This document shows positions 35,589 to 57,359 of a stretch of DNA of 64,000 nt, one piece after another. The position numbers were made by a program, and so were the translations under genes. The DNA is taken from contig JAXGGA010006493.1 of NCBI GenBank assembly GCA_038373865.1, positions 1-64,000 of the forward strand, read 5' to 3'. How positions within the stretch are numbered: position 1 is the first letter of the stretch; each line of letters opens with the position of its first letter. Under the pieces are notes generated by a model. That model was not told where the DNA came from and ran no database searches. It saw nothing but the letters and a program-made list of their open reading frames with translations. The DNA is from Uloborus plumipes. Its lineage: Eukaryota; Arthropoda; Arachnida; Araneae; Uloboridae.

Positions 35589-35821
35589 CCCTTTCTGGAC
35601 AACATTTTTTTAACCTAAGGAAACAATTTTCCCCTTCCAAATCTCAATCAAGGTAGACCGTAGGAAGCACACCCACCTATTTTTTAAAGACTTACTGCTG
35701 CCGGCAGATACGAATGTGCCAAAAACGTCACAATGTTCTATTGTGGAATAGCTCACTTAGCAAATGAGGCAAAATGACTCTGGAGGTATGGGCCGAATTC
35801 AGCACACCTGACGTTAAAGGG
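35589..35821. mobile_element. TTAA-flanked MITE, ends CCCTTT
   Basis: 233 bp between TTAA 35585-35588 and 35822-35825, ends ccctttctgg and inverse ccctttaacg. Begins 115 bp after the candidate exon at 35380. Confidence 0.65.
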
Positions 35822-38037
35822 TTAAGGACCCAAAAGAGAGGAGGGGGGGGGGGCTGATTAATTTACATACTAAGTTCTTTCAATTAAATTTTTACAAACA
35901 ATCAACTCAATCTCCGTATAAAAAAATATGAACAAGATTTAAATTCATTGTGTAATGTGTAAGTAACAATAGACAATGAATCACATTAATTGGTAAGCAT
36001 GCCCCTTTTCAAACTTTTCACATTTAGCCATATTCAGTCCCCTTTTGTCAATGCTGAAATCATATTTTGTTTTGCGAGACCAAGAAATTCAAATGTTAAC
36101 AAATTATGCAAACAAATATGTTTATATCCAATGGACAATAAAGTAGCTGGAAGTATAGTTTGGCTCTTATAATTTGGATTTCGATGGAGGAAGGATTAAA
36201 CAATTTCATTCAGTAAAGTATAGCATTGGTCTTGTGCAGATACAGAATTAAACTTTTCCAAGGAGAGACATCTTGTTATGAGAGCCATACTATAAGCTCC
36301 AGGTTTATAATATATAATTCAATTCAAAAGCTGCTCGGCAATTAGGATACATTTTATTCGTCTTCTTATTCTGACTTGCACTATTGTGAACATTTATTTC
36401 TAATAATCAATGAAATCATTAATATCCATTTTATTTAATGAGTATATTTTGTTATTCATTTTTAATGGCATTGCTATGGCAATGGATACAAACAGTTTAA
36501 ATTGAATTATTAATTAATTAATGTCTGAATTTAAAATTTAGAAATTTATTAGTTCTTAGTTTCTTTGCTATTAATTTTGTAGAGCTCCAATAGATGGCAG
36601 TGAGTTCTTCACAGTTTTGAGTTTTCTTTTGCTCCACGTTAAAAACAAGAAAGCGATGGGCTGGGCATTTTTCGTATGTTGCGGGCACTGGTGTGACGAA
36701 ATATTTTTGTGGGGAAAAAAGTTTTTTAAGTGATTATAATGGAATTATATTGCCATTGAAATAAACACATTTTTTAACATTTCATTTTTGTCAATTAAAA
36801 TGTGAAAAATTCAAAAAAAGAAAGGAAAAAAAGGTTTATTATCCAATTTTTATGCTGTATATATTTCTATGACAGAATGACATTTTTGTCAACTGTTTTT
36901 GAACTAACTTCTTAGTACAAAGTGAAATTGATATAAATTATTTATCAATTCATTCTTTTAACTGATCAGTATTTTTAAGATACATAGTGTAAATAAAAGA
37001 AAGTGTTAACTTGAATATTCTTTTCACATTGGATGAAAATGATTAAAGTTTATGTGTTTTGACAGAATGACAAGAATTTTCCCAGTCCATTTCTTGTAAT
37101 AAAAGTGACTATACTTTAAATAAAGCAAAACACTTGGCTCATATAAAGTTACTGAATGAAGTACGATGAGTGAAATAATTTCTAAAATCATCCCAACAAA
37201 ATTTAGTAAGGAAAATATATATATATTCTCGTACAAGTTGTGATTTCCATGGATTTACCTATGTGTCAGAATACTTGGGAAAAGTTTACTTTTCCGTGTG
37301 AAATAATTTCTTAACAATGTTAATTATAAATGATTGGTTTCACATAATAATATGTCTTTGTTTTTTTCTGTTTATGTAAATACACATTTTTATAAAAAAG
37401 CAATAAATACATTTCAGCGAGCATATGGTACAAATTTCATTTTCATTTGTAACATACAGAAAGCATTTCTAAATCGATACCAGATGGCACATTAAATGAA
37501 TGCAGTTCTGCAAGTTTCTTTTCAAATAACTAATTTACAAATTGACTGTAATGAAATATATATAAACATGAAAATTAATAAAATCTGGTAGCTTTTCTAT
37601 GAAAATATTTTAAAAGGATACTTGTGCTAAATGTGAATAATTTAATAATGAAATAGAAAAATGATGCAACTATAGGCATAAAAGAGCAATGGCATTGCTT
37701 TGATTGATAAATTTCAACATTGATAAAAGGATTTCTTACAAGTCTATAATAAGTGTCTGCTTCTTTTCTGCTTATAATTATGCTGTTTTTCCTTTTTATT
37801 ATTTCTGTTCAAAGTTTTACTTCTTAACGTAATATTTCGACATTGTCCAATAATTTTCTGATGCGTATATAAGTCTGCGTCAACAAATTTTATGAAATAA
37901 AGTATCTTGCATTTTCATGTATTAAAACTGTCTGTTTAAAAGATTTAAAATGTAAAACTTGTGATACTTGGCTTTGCGTCATTTATTAGCCCAGTTCCGA
38001 AGCGTATGACTAGGCTTTTGTGTGTTTTCAATTTTAG

Positions 38038-38146
38038 CGTAAAAGGTGACCAGAGTCTGTCGCTACCTTCTTGTCCAGAAGTAGCTGAACCAAAAAATCA
38101 AGCAAATCAAAACAAAGCATTTCATTCACTACATCCAAACGACTAG
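38038..38146 (+). CDS. Candidate terminal exon of the same unidentified gene
   Basis: Acceptor tttcaattttag ends at 38037. Frame one gives RKR then TGA at 38047-38049, which fits the phase of the exon at 35380-35470. Another frame stays open from 38038 to TAG at 38144-38146 and would encode a short polar tail beginning VKGDQSLSLPSC. Which frame is used depends on whether an intermediate exon exists. An AATAAA follows at 38157. Confidence 0.3.
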
Positions 38147-38156
38147 TTCTGTTTTG

Positions 38157-38162
38157 AATAAA
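38157..38162 (+). terminator. Possible polyadenylation signal AATAAA
   Basis: AATAAA 11 bases after the longer open frame of the candidate terminal exon. Such hexamers are frequent by chance in this AT-rich DNA. Confidence 0.3.
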
Positions 38163-38632
38163 TGTCTCTGGTAATTTTTCATTGTTTCAACATTTTTCAA
38201 AGAGTAAGGAATGTTTAAGTTCACCAGGACCCTTGTTTTTAATTAAATTTTTCTAGTGAAGATAACTGCTAAAAATTAATCTTCTGCAATGGCTTGATTC
38301 ACTGTTAGATACAGAAGTTTTTAAAACCAACAAAATAAAATGTGAAATTACGAACAAAATAAACTTTTAAGCTGTGAAAACTGCAGCAGAAGAGACCATT
38401 TTAAGCCCCTGCCCAAATCCGCTTCTTATGTAGGTCTGCCGATTTATTCAGAACTTTTCAGTCATTCGGAAGTATTTGTTTATAATGCACAATTTGTACA
38501 TCGTTTGGAGGAACACCATATTTTCTTTCAACTAGAGTTGAATCATAAAAACTGATTTACTGCAAACTTGATCAGCCATTACTTGCTCTATAAAACATAC
38601 AAATACAAATGTGATGGCATATATATTAAGCC

Positions 38633-38830
38633 TTTTAGGTCTAGTATCATAATCTAAAAGTTCCCTTACTAGCCTAGTAGCCCTTCTTTGAACTCTCTCC
38701 AATAAGGAAATATCTTTCTTAAGATAAGGAGACCAAAATTGTGAGCATGAGAAGCATACTCCAAATGAGGTCTTACCAAATTTCTATATGAAGGCAGAAG
38801 TACCTTTTTAGTTTTGAGAATAATTGTGAT
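38633..38830 (-). pseudogene. CR1-like LINE reverse transcriptase fragment
   Basis: Minus strand reads LVRPHLEYAS, then after a one-base frameshift FWSPYLKKDISLLERVQRRA and TRLV, the thumb region found at the end of CR1/jockey reverse transcriptases. About 65 residues; no 3' tail or other domains identified. Confidence 0.8.
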
Positions 38831-40939
38831 GTTTTGAATCTCTTCTAATTAAAAATGTTTTCAGAACTTCAAAAGAAATGTTCTGAGATAAACTTCAAGA
38901 AGTGATGCAGTTCCGCAGAACATATGAACATGCCATCATTGCTTAACAGTTTTCTTTCGGTGCGTTTTTTTACTTAATTTCTGTGGCAATGGACTACTCG
39001 TGACATTACTATATAGGTATGATGTCACTCAAGGTCCTGTAGCAGATGAAAGTTCAGTTCTCCAAAGTACATTGTAGTAAGTTACCATGCATGTTTGAAG
39101 CTTATTAATTTTTCTTACTATTTTCATAAGAGGTTTTTTGAAAGATAGTATCTTAGAAAAATAGTAAAGGAAAGATGAATTATTCATTTGGCCCCAAGTT
39201 CTTTCCCGTAGTTCCCACCAGCATTCAAAAGGCAAAATCTTCCGGTATTGTTTATTGCAGTCCTCCTAAACACCACATTTTGTTAGTCAAAGCCCTAAAA
39301 AATGACTGCTGCTCCCAGTTTTTAACCGCAAGGATAAAATAACAAAATAATACAGAAGGAATGGAATGATGCTTTAATTAGTGTTTTACATTTCATATCA
39401 TAAATTCAGTGGACAGTTTCTCCTAATTTTTTTCTGGTATAAGTTATAATATTGCTTGCTGTGTATATATTGCTTGCTGGAAGTTTTTGGAATGAAGAAA
39501 AGAGTTTTAAGAATGTTATGGTGCAATGAACTAGAACTGTCAGTGACTGGGAGGAGATTGTTCCATCATTTCAAAGGAAAGTGCATCATTAATCTTGAAG
39601 GATGAAGGTATGGTAGTTGGTGATGAAGAATATTGGGGAATATCTCCGTTGCTGGAATTTCTGCGAAATAGCATTTTATCCTGTCAATATCAGCTTAGCT
39701 GAAATACATTTTGGCTGTTGGTAATTGACGTCAAAACTTTGGTAATATTAGGGAAAGTTCTCAAGGATCCCAGTCATAAAAATTTTAGTGTTTGTTCTTG
39801 ATTTAGGGGCTTAAAAATCAAAATTTTGAGCATAAATACACATACTTGACCATTCTATATAAAAGACTGAGAAATTTCCAGTCTAAAAAAGCTGCCGAAC
39901 TTTCCATTTCTTTCAGTAACCCTAAGCAGTAATAGTAAAAGGAATCTTAATTTCATTGGCTGGTGCAACACAGTAATTTGATTTTTTTATTAGACTAAGG
40001 TAGGCACAAGAAAAAATTGCATGCACCAACTTTAAAACATATATAAATCAAGCCGATAATAAAAACATCAAACCACAATCTTTCTCTTTGGTCTAGTCTG
40101 CTTTATTCAAAACAGATCTAACTCTTAACTTAAGACACAACCACCGTGAGTGATGCACTCTACAAACAACATAGCACAATTTGCTATAAACTGCATTAAA
40201 ACCGTCACCTGTACTATACACAACATCAATGCTATACAAAACATAATCACATTCAACCTAAGTGGCACGTACTGTAATTATGAACCTATTAAAATATATA
40301 TTTACAGTGAAACCTTATTTAACCCTTTGATGGTTATGAACGAGTTCACTCGCAATCGAATCGTGCTTCATAATGCGCGCAAACGAGTTCCGCTCGGGAG
40401 CAAGATTTTGACCGAAATGGTTAGTAACGAGCACTACTCGCGTAGTGAAATTTTTCCCCAATGCGCTGACGAGCTGACTCGTTCTGCACTGATGTACTGT
40501 ACTATAAATACTTTAAGAAATTTTTAAAACGCGCGAGGCGAGCTATCTACGGCATCGCCAGAGAAAGGTGACATTTTCGAAAGAACAGCGGGGGAAAACA
40601 GCTGCCACTTTCGACTACTGTTTACTCCTAATGCTACGCGAATTAAGTAAACAGAAACTGCTCATTTCCATAACCGTCAAAGGATTAATTCTTTTACTAC
40701 ACTGGCGGGAAAAAAAATCCCAACACCAAGAAAGACTTGTGTTAGATAAACGAAATTTGGTTGGTGTGTTTATACAACTGAAAGATGACATCGATTGAAA
40801 TTTCGCGTTCCGCGCATAAGTGTGGCACAGCTGGCTTACTCAGAACATGCAAATAAGGCTTGTTTTAAAAGCGTGTTGTGAAGCTCCTGTGTCTAATTTT
40901 TCTGTGAAATTTGACAAATTGCGTTCATGTTAGCCAGGA

Positions 40940-42602
40940 ATGCCTTTAAGAAGACGAACAAGTCATTATCAACAGCTCACCGAGTTTAAACGAGGTCGTA
41001 CAATTTGGCTACGAGAAGGTGGATTTTCATTTCGCGATATTGCAGAAAGACTTGGATGGGAATGTTTCCACCATGCATGATTATTGGAAGCTATGGGCAA
41101 AGGATGGTACTACCTCAAGAAGATCAAGTTCCGAGCTGCCACGTGGCATGACTGAGAAGGAAGATCGGCGAATCTTGCGTGCGGCTGTGGCGCATCGTAC
41201 CGCATCTGCGGCTGACATTCGAGCTGCAATTGGTACTGTCGTGACCCAAGGAACGGTAAGAAACTGTTTACTTCCAAGGACAGCTCCGAGCCAAGCAGCC
41301 TGTAGCCGGTATTCCATTGACTGCAAACCATTGCCTTTTCCGACGGCAGTGGTGCCATGACAGAGCTCACTGGAGGTCAGAGTGGAGATCTGTTGTAATT
41401 TTTGATGAAAACAGATTCCGAATTAGTGCCAGTGGTGGCTGTATATTGTTAGAAGGAGGCCAGGGGACCGCCTGCATCCAAGCGGTCTACGGCCTAGACA
41501 CACAGGCCTCACACCTGGAGGTCTCTGGAGCAATTTCCTACGACAGCAGGGTCATTCTTGTGGTTATCCCAAACTCACTGACTGAAAATTTATCGTCAGT
41601 CTGTTAATTTAACCAGTAGTACAGCCCTTCATGAGTAGCATTCAAGGGGGCGTTTTCCAACAGGATAACGCTCGCCCTCACATCGCTGCTGTAACGCAAT
41701 GTGCTCTACAGAGTGCTGACATGTTACCATGATCTGCAAAAGCACCAGGTCTGTCTCCAATTGATAACGTATGGGATATCATGGGATGTCACCTCGAGCA
41801 TCATCCACAGTAGGGTGGGGCGATAAATGAAAAGTTTTTCAGATCAACTTCTAATAGTTGCCAAAAGTTGTCTTTGGTGATAGTTAGCTTTCGTGCAAAA
41901 TTTGAGAAAAATCGGTTAATATCTTCAGGGGGCGCTGCGATCGCAAAGTTTTATCATAGCTTTTATCGGGATTTTATGGTTAAAATATGAAAAACAATGC
42001 TGTTAGCTAATCTCATAGCATTTTTTTACTCATAAGATATATTCATGCGTTCAAAGCATATGAAATAACTCACAAAAAATTATTTTATATGATATAGTTA
42101 TATTTCAAGCATTTAAAAAGAAACAAAAACGTGAAAAAAAGTGATTTTTTTTAAATATAAATATATCATATAAAATAATGTTTGTGAGTCCTTTCATATG
42201 CTTTTAATGCATGAAAACATCTTTTGAGTAAAAAAAACCGCAAAGAGACTAGCTAAAGGCATTCTTTTTGATATTTTAACATAAAATCCGTAACAAAGCT
42301 ATGGTAAAACTTTGCGATCGCAGCGCCCCCTGAAGATGTTAACCGATTTTTCTCAAATTTTGCACAAAAGCTAACTATCACCAAAGACAACTTTTGGTAA
42401 CTATTAGAAGTTGATCTGAAAAACTTTTTATTTTTCGCCCCACCCTAATCCACAGTCAGCAATGACGGTCCTAGTATTGACACAGCAAGTGCAACAAGCA
42501 TGGAACTCCATACCACAAAGTGACATTCGACACCTGTATGAAATAATGCATGCACCCTTGCAGGCTTTCCTTCAAAATTCTGGAGGTTACACCCTTTATT
42601 AA
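40940..42602 (+). pseudogene. Tc1-like transposase pseudogene, split by a MITE
   Basis: Starts MPLRRRTSHYQQLTEFKRGR and continues with the paired helix-turn-helix segment GGFSFRDIAERLGW; DDE pieces are VIFDENRFRI, FQQDNARPHIAAVTQC and LSPIDNVWDIMG. After the insertion it resumes TVLVLTQQVQQAWNSIPQ and ends QNSGGYTLY stop. Several frameshifts and stops. The catalytic Glu usual in SPIEHVWD is Asp here. Dead copy. Confidence 0.88.
41811..42447. mobile_element. hAT-like fold-back MITE inside Tc1, 8 bp TSD ATCCACAG
   Basis: 637 bp starting TAGGGTGGGGCGATAAATG and ending with its inverse (atttttcgccccaccta-like, exact end caccccta region), arms about 300 bp and near-identical. Flanked by ATCCACAG at 41803-41810 and 42448-42455. 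It interrupts the transposase within a HHPQ segment, proving it arrived later. Confidence 0.9.
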
Positions 42603-42769
42603 ATTAACATAATTTCACATTTGCACAGCATTTTCTTGAGCTTAAATTAGCCAGTGATCTTGTACATTTAATCAATTAAACATGTTAACTAGACAATTGC
42701 ATTACCCAAATTTCATTACTCTACAGTAATTTTTTCTTGGTGTTGGGATTTTTTTTTGCCGCCAGTGTA

Positions 42770-44400
42770 TGTATAATCTTCCTTTTTTCTGTCTTCTTGC
42801 AAAAAATTATTGCATGATATGAAATTTTAACTGCAATAAGAGACAACAAAGCATAAAATATTCTTTAGACTTGTCTCAACAATTTTTTATAATAAATTTA
42901 ATAGCGAGCACTTTAAACTCTTTGGTGAATGAATTAAAGGAGTAAATGTAGTAAATATTTCAAAGTAATTTCCTATGCACTTTAACTATCTGAATTGATT
43001 GTTTATCAGTAATTGAAATTTAAAAGCAACTATTGGAAGAAAGGAAGGAAATGAATAAAAATTAACCAGTGGTACAAATGGAGTTATCTTGTTGTATTTC
43101 TTGAAGCACACCCACAAAGGAATCTGGGGCAGAGAATGTTTCTCACTAATTGTGGATTTCAACTGCTGCTATAAGTGTAACGTTTGGGTGCTTGAAAAGA
43201 TGTTATAAACCCAAATTCGCCAAGTGTTCCAACATCGGCTCTATAATAAAACACCGTTCAACCTATTGTACTTTTCATAAAGTTTAGATATAACTTGAAA
43301 ATTCGATTAAAAAAAATCCTACTATTAAAACAGAAGGTAAAAATTCTTTAAAAATCATTATCTTTGCCTCAGTGCTTTGCCAAGATAAAAGTGCAAAATT
43401 AATTGTGAGGTATTGCATTTTTCGCCTTTCAGGAAATTGACTTGAGCGACCGAGGAATATCTTCCTTTTTTTTTTCGTTTTCAACTTATTTATGGTTCAT
43501 AATACCAATATTTCATTGTCTATGTAAATTTGAATGTCAATTAACAAAGAGATGGATTTTCCTGTCAAGTCTTATTGAATCCTCCTTTACTCTTCTCTAA
43601 CTTTTCACTTCGCTCTTGCAGTGATAAAGTAGGGAAAAATATTTTGGGGAACATGCCTTTTTATCAAGTAAATGTAATGGTAAGTTGATGATTTTGGTTT
43701 TGGGATATAATTTAATAAGAGTTGACAAGAATATGAAATGGATTAATTCACGTATAAGATCATTGTACAAAGCACTAAAATTCTTTCACACATTCGGGAT
43801 ATATAAAAAATAATGTCAGAATTTGATAACAAAGATTAATTTGCGGCAATATTTTTGATAATACAACGGAGTTAATTAGAGATATTATTTGGCAAGCTAT
43901 TGAAAGATGCGTTCAAGCCCAAACAATTTTCCTTTTTCCAGCTGTAGGTTTTTGCCCTGCTATACGCTATATAAAAGAGCTGTATATATCTTAAGAGTAA
44001 ACATTATTCATGAAGAAGATTCACCAGTTTTTCATCAAGTAACTTCATGTATGAATGATTCTGAATTTTAGTACAATCTCAATTATTTGCACAAATGAAG
44101 ACATTCTTACTAGCTATTTTAAATGACAATTTACAATTTTGTTGCCAATCAGGTTATGTCTTGGTATAGAAGATATTGAATAATAAAGTAAATATTGTAT
44201 TAATAAGAAGTATTTAAAAAAAAACATCAGAAACAAAATAACTGGGAATTTTTGTATTGTAGTACAATCTTGTTAATTCGGATTAATAAGAACCACCTCA
44301 AAATTTGAAGCATCCAAAGAAATAATATTAACGCAAGACGATGTGTAATGAGATGAAACATATGTTTTATACTAAACTGTATTACTTAAAAAATTGGTAT
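42770..44400. other. Intergenic AT-rich DNA
   Basis: No coding segment, RNA gene or clear element boundary seen between the Tc1 element and the hairpin at 44407. Confidence 0.4.
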
Positions 44401-44406
44401 TGTTGT

Positions 44407-44557
44407 CAATTCTGTACCTCAGAACCAGACTAACGTAAGTCCATTTTCGTCATTTTTCAGTAGAGGGGAAAAACGATGTATTCGACAATCGTTTTCCCCT
44501 CTACCGAAAAATGACGAAAATGGACTTATGTTAGTCTGGTTCTGAGGTACAGAATTG
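44407..44557. repeat. 151 bp near-perfect hairpin
   Basis: Arms of about 70 bp (caattctgtacctcagaacc ... and its complement) differ at only two positions and enclose a loop of about 10 bases around gtattcgac. Lies between the convergent genes. Not part of a recognised element. Confidence 0.85.
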
Positions 44558-46023
44558 TTTATACAAAAATTACAATTTTATGTATCCAAATTTTGTATGT
44601 AATAATCGATGATCTGTAGTTATCGTAATTTAAAATATTCTTCACTAAAAAAAAAGATTTTCTATAAGAAAAATCAAGCTTATTAATCGTTGGCAACAGC
44701 ACTAGTGGTATACTAATAATAATTGCTTGCACAAAAACGTAGAAAGCACTGCTTTGAAGTTGAAAAATTTGCAGAGTAGTTGAAAATGTTGTGTATCCAC
44801 AACCTTTGCCAATTAACTCATTATCGAATTGAAAGGACGATCTGTACTAATATCAAATATTCTTCATAAAAATAAAATAAAAAGACTTTACATTAGAAAA
44901 ATCAGTTTTATTTATCATCAACAGTACCAGTAGCATACCCATAATAATTACTTCTACAGAAATGGACACCGAACTGTTCTAAAGTTTAAAAATTTATGTG
45001 CTACAATTTTATGTATTACTAAGGCAGTAAATTCTCTCAGTTGTTATTCAGTTTTTTATTTTCTACTCAAAATATGTCTGGAATATTTAGTAATTTAAAA
45101 TATTCTTCATTATAAAAATAAAAAGAAAAGATTTCAGGTAAGAAAAATCAGTCTTATAATCACCGTCAACAACATCAGTAGCCTACTACAGAACAGTTCT
45201 AAAGTTTAAAGCTTTGCAGAATAGTTGAAAATGTCTACAGCCTTTTTGCCAATTTACTCATTATTGAATTTATTTATTCTCTGCGTGGTTTTCCTTTTTC
45301 TAAATATTTACTTCCAAACAAGTTTTAAAAATTGCAACTTAGTCCTAATTTGAGGTGCAACACGATTTAAATTTCTGACTTGGAAGAACATAATATTGTT
45401 TTTGTTACGGTACAAAGAAGTATTTAATAAAAATTGAGTGAAAATCGGCATGGGAAAGTAATGAATTAAAAACAGAAAAAACAAACGTGTTTATTTAGTA
45501 ACTATCACGAAGTTATGCAGTCAAGGCCAATAAATATTTAACACGTTTTGTACGTCATTTTTTTAACCACCCATACATATGCTTTGGAGTCTACATTACA
45601 TGTATAAACTTTACACTACTTGAACAAAGAAACAACTGAATACGCACAACAAAAATTCATTGTAAAATCCCTGCAGTATTCTTTACACCAGTCAAAAATT
45701 GCATTTGTATATTTTGGTTTCATAAAAACATTAAAAATTGAGTAAAAGTCTCGAAAAATTATTACATACACAATATGAATATTTGCTAAATTCCTCGGAA
45801 TGTCAGTCTTTGTTAGCATTATTTACAAAAAATTTCTGCAGGAGTAAAAAAATATATAATTTAGGCTCATCGATAATTGTATTCGAGCCATTTGAAAACA
45901 AATGTATTGCATCTTCAAAATGAATGCTGTAGTCGTGCAGACGCATAACTAAGATTCAAGTCTCTGTCTCGGGTGCTTCATGCACCCTAGTAATGGTTAA
46001 TTTGTACCTAAGTGAGACCAGGG

Positions 46024-54318
<8,295 letters not shown>

Positions 54319-57300
54319 CTACAGGTAAAAATAGATTAAAAATGCAGACAATTTAGAGGGAAAGAGCTAATATGTAAAAAAACAAGAAAAATAAATAAAT
54401 GAAATAAAACAAATAAATAAAATAAATACGTAAAAGCCTGAACGACTGGACTTTTTCAATTTCAAAATTATCATCCAAAGAAACTTTCAAAAATTTTGTC
54501 TTGAGAATTCTTAAAGATTGTAAAACTGTATCTAAGAGCTTTTCAATGACAACTCAGTATCAGCCGTCATTAAGTTCAGAATTCTAGCAAAGCGAATGTA
54601 TTTACACAAACGAAATATTTTATTAATAGGGTCAACCTTTCTCCTTTGAACTTACATAACAAAAAATGAGATTCCAACTACTTAAGAAGAAGAAAAAAAA
54701 AAAAAAAAAAAGATTCCCCCCCCCTCTTTTCTTACTTTCAAATGAGAATTAAAAACTTCACTCGCTTCCAGTTTTTTTTTCTTTCTTCGATTGTTTTTCT
54801 ATGCTCCATTATTCTATTCTCAAGTTATATTGTAAAAAACAAAAAGAGGAAAACATTCTCAATAATCAAAGGTGCATTCTTTCCGTAATTAAGATACCAG
54901 CTTGACTGTTTTATTATGTTTCCATTTCTTTTTTATTTTTCGCACGGAACCAGCCCATGCTTCAGCAGATTATTGGCTGCTCTTGCATTCTTCTTTTTCT
55001 TCTAAATGAGTTTTTTTTTCTTTGTAACTCGATTTTTTATACCCAGTAAAGCGAAATGCTCCTTTAACTGAAATTGATACTTAACAGCCCTAAAACACTA
55101 GTTGTACAACTTAAAAATTGAATTTTCGGAAAGAAGGGTTAATTTGTAAGGCTAAGGCCTTCGAAATATGTATGCCTCTTTTAAAATTTTACCTACTTAT
55201 GGTTTTAAAACGTTGTTTTTTGCTTTTATTCATATTCTGCACAAAGTGAATTTATTTTAAAATTCTGCTCTAAAAAATTTTAATTGACTATACTATATTT
55301 GATATAGTAGTCGCAATCGACTACTCAATAATTCATCATTCCAATCGAATTGCCAAGCACCAAGAGAATGTAATTTTTTTTTTTTTTTTTAATTTCAATT
55401 ATTAGTATTTTTTTTTAAATTAAACCTAGCTTTAATGCATAACATTCCGAATCGGAGGCTCGCTGGTTCAGTTGATTAGAGCGTCTTGTAATTAATGCGA
55501 AGATAGTGAGTTGGCATGGGCCAAAAAGTTCTCCAGCAGAAGTGTCATCCAAGTTTCCTTGGATATAAAATCTAAACTCATTGCACGATTCTAAACCACA
55601 GTTGTGTTGTTTCATTAAAATCAAAAAAGAAAATCCTTTTATTTCAACATGATAAATCTCAGCATCATCACATATTATTTCTCAAGTGTTCCTCTTTTTT
55701 CACAAGGAAATACTATTTTAAAGCCGTCCCTCAACATCTGCAAAATATAGTGTGGTGGTGGTGGGGGGGGGGGGGGGGGTTTAAAAAAAAACCATTCCAA
55801 AAATTAAACATTTACATTTTTTTTTTTTCATTTCACTTGTTGAAAAGAAAATGAATTTCCGCTGTTCCATGGTTCATCTAGTAACAAATAGTTGTAAGAT
55901 GTTTGACAAGTTTGAATTTCTTGGCTCGTTTATAACTTGTGACAAATATTCTTCAAAAGAGTTCTTTTAAATGACTTCATAAAAAAAATTTGAAAACACA
56001 ATTAAACATTTATATTATCTAAGCAAAATGTAAATAAAATGATTAACATAAGACCTTCCCTTTATTTTTGCTCCAAATTTTTATCCTGCAAACTTATTTA
56101 CGTTGTGGAGAACAGTTCATATGATTTTTTTTTTTCCAAGAAAGGTATTTTATTTTTGAAAGTTCTACTGTTCAATTCCTTTTTTTTATTTTTTTCCAAG
56201 TGTACAATAAAGGAAACTAAAGAGTTAAAAAAGGGCTTTAATGAAATACTTTAGGAACACATGCAGCCAACCAGTCATTTTTAGTCATTGTGTATTTATA
56301 TTTTTATTTCATTTAAAACAAAAAGATGTTGTTAAATTTAAAAATAATTTAATGTAATCACCGATAGATGGCGACAGGTATTTATTTGCAATTGTTTTAA
56401 TGCAATATTATTTTTTAACGGCAGTACTCGAACCGTTGCCAATCTTGGGGTTTACCAGTTGGTTCGTTTTATCTTTTAATACCCATAAACCGGTAACTGT
56501 TTCTGAATACAGCATTGTTATTTTCGAAATCATTTCAGCAGAACTGAAAGTTCACCTTTGACGACCAGGTGGTTAGTTAAACAGTCTATATTTTATCAAC
56601 TTTACTTTTTGTAACTAAAAGCCACAAAAAAAAAAAAAAAGTTAAAAAAAACAAGCAATTTTGTTTGTTTAGTAAAACACACACGAAGAACATGACGATA
56701 AAAAAGAGAAATTTGAGTTTTAAGTTAATTGAACACTCATTCGTAGTATACCAAAAACAAAACCAGACTCTTAATTAACTCGAAACAAAAAACAAGTAAA
56801 TCTTCTAACATAAAATTAGGTCAAAAGGGAATGTTTTTATTATTTACAAGGACACAAAAAATAACATTATAAAGCAGAATCAGTATAGATGAACATAAAA
56901 TGAGTAATTAAATCATTTGTAATGTTAGTCATACTAAGGTTAACATCCATTGTAAATGAAACGAAAACGACGAAATTCTGTTAACAAAAACACAGCAAAA
57001 GTGAGAAAGGGCTAAAAAAAATTTCCAAGCAAAAATACAAAACAGCATATCCTGTAAAATAAACAAGCACAAAAAAACCCATTGAAAATGTAAGAAAAGT
57101 AATAAAAAACAGGATTGACGCTTGCACGTTGTAGGAAGGGAAGGGGGGGGGGGAGGAAGAACGGACCAAAGGAAAGTAATCACGACAGCAAAACGATACC
57201 ATATTTTCAGTAGTGAAAATGAATTCCAAGCTCTTTAATTTTTGATTTTTATTCTGGACCTTAACAAGAACTGCTTGTCACGTAATCCTTGAGTTAGGGT

Positions 57301-57340
57301 TTTGCTAAAAGAAATTATTTTATTTCATGATTGAGAGAAG
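54319..57340. other. AT-rich DNA upstream of the visible CDK4/6 exons
   Basis: Expected to be intron of CDK4/6. A tRNA-like piece (55456-55525) with box A-like tggttcagttgattagag may be a SINE remnant. No exon with the kinase glycine loop or PLSTIRE motif was found on the minus strand. Confidence 0.4.
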
Positions 57341-57359
57341 CTTTGAAATCTCATCTCAT

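Larger units (their letters stand above)
40700..42767 (+). mobile_element. Tc1-like transposon (spider-type), interrupted
   Basis: Ends CACTGGCGGGAAAAAAAATCC and inverse CACTGGCGGCAAAAAAAAATCC type repeats (both run into CAACACCAAGAAA), with TA at 40698-40699 and 42768-42769. Without the 637 bp insertion and its 8 bp duplication it is 1,423 bp. Carries a transposase pseudogene on the + strand. Confidence 0.92.

Noticed and set aside
55456..55525. Possible tRNA gene
   Set aside because: Box A resembles a tRNA but there is no pairing acceptor stem and no good box B; at most a SINE remnant.
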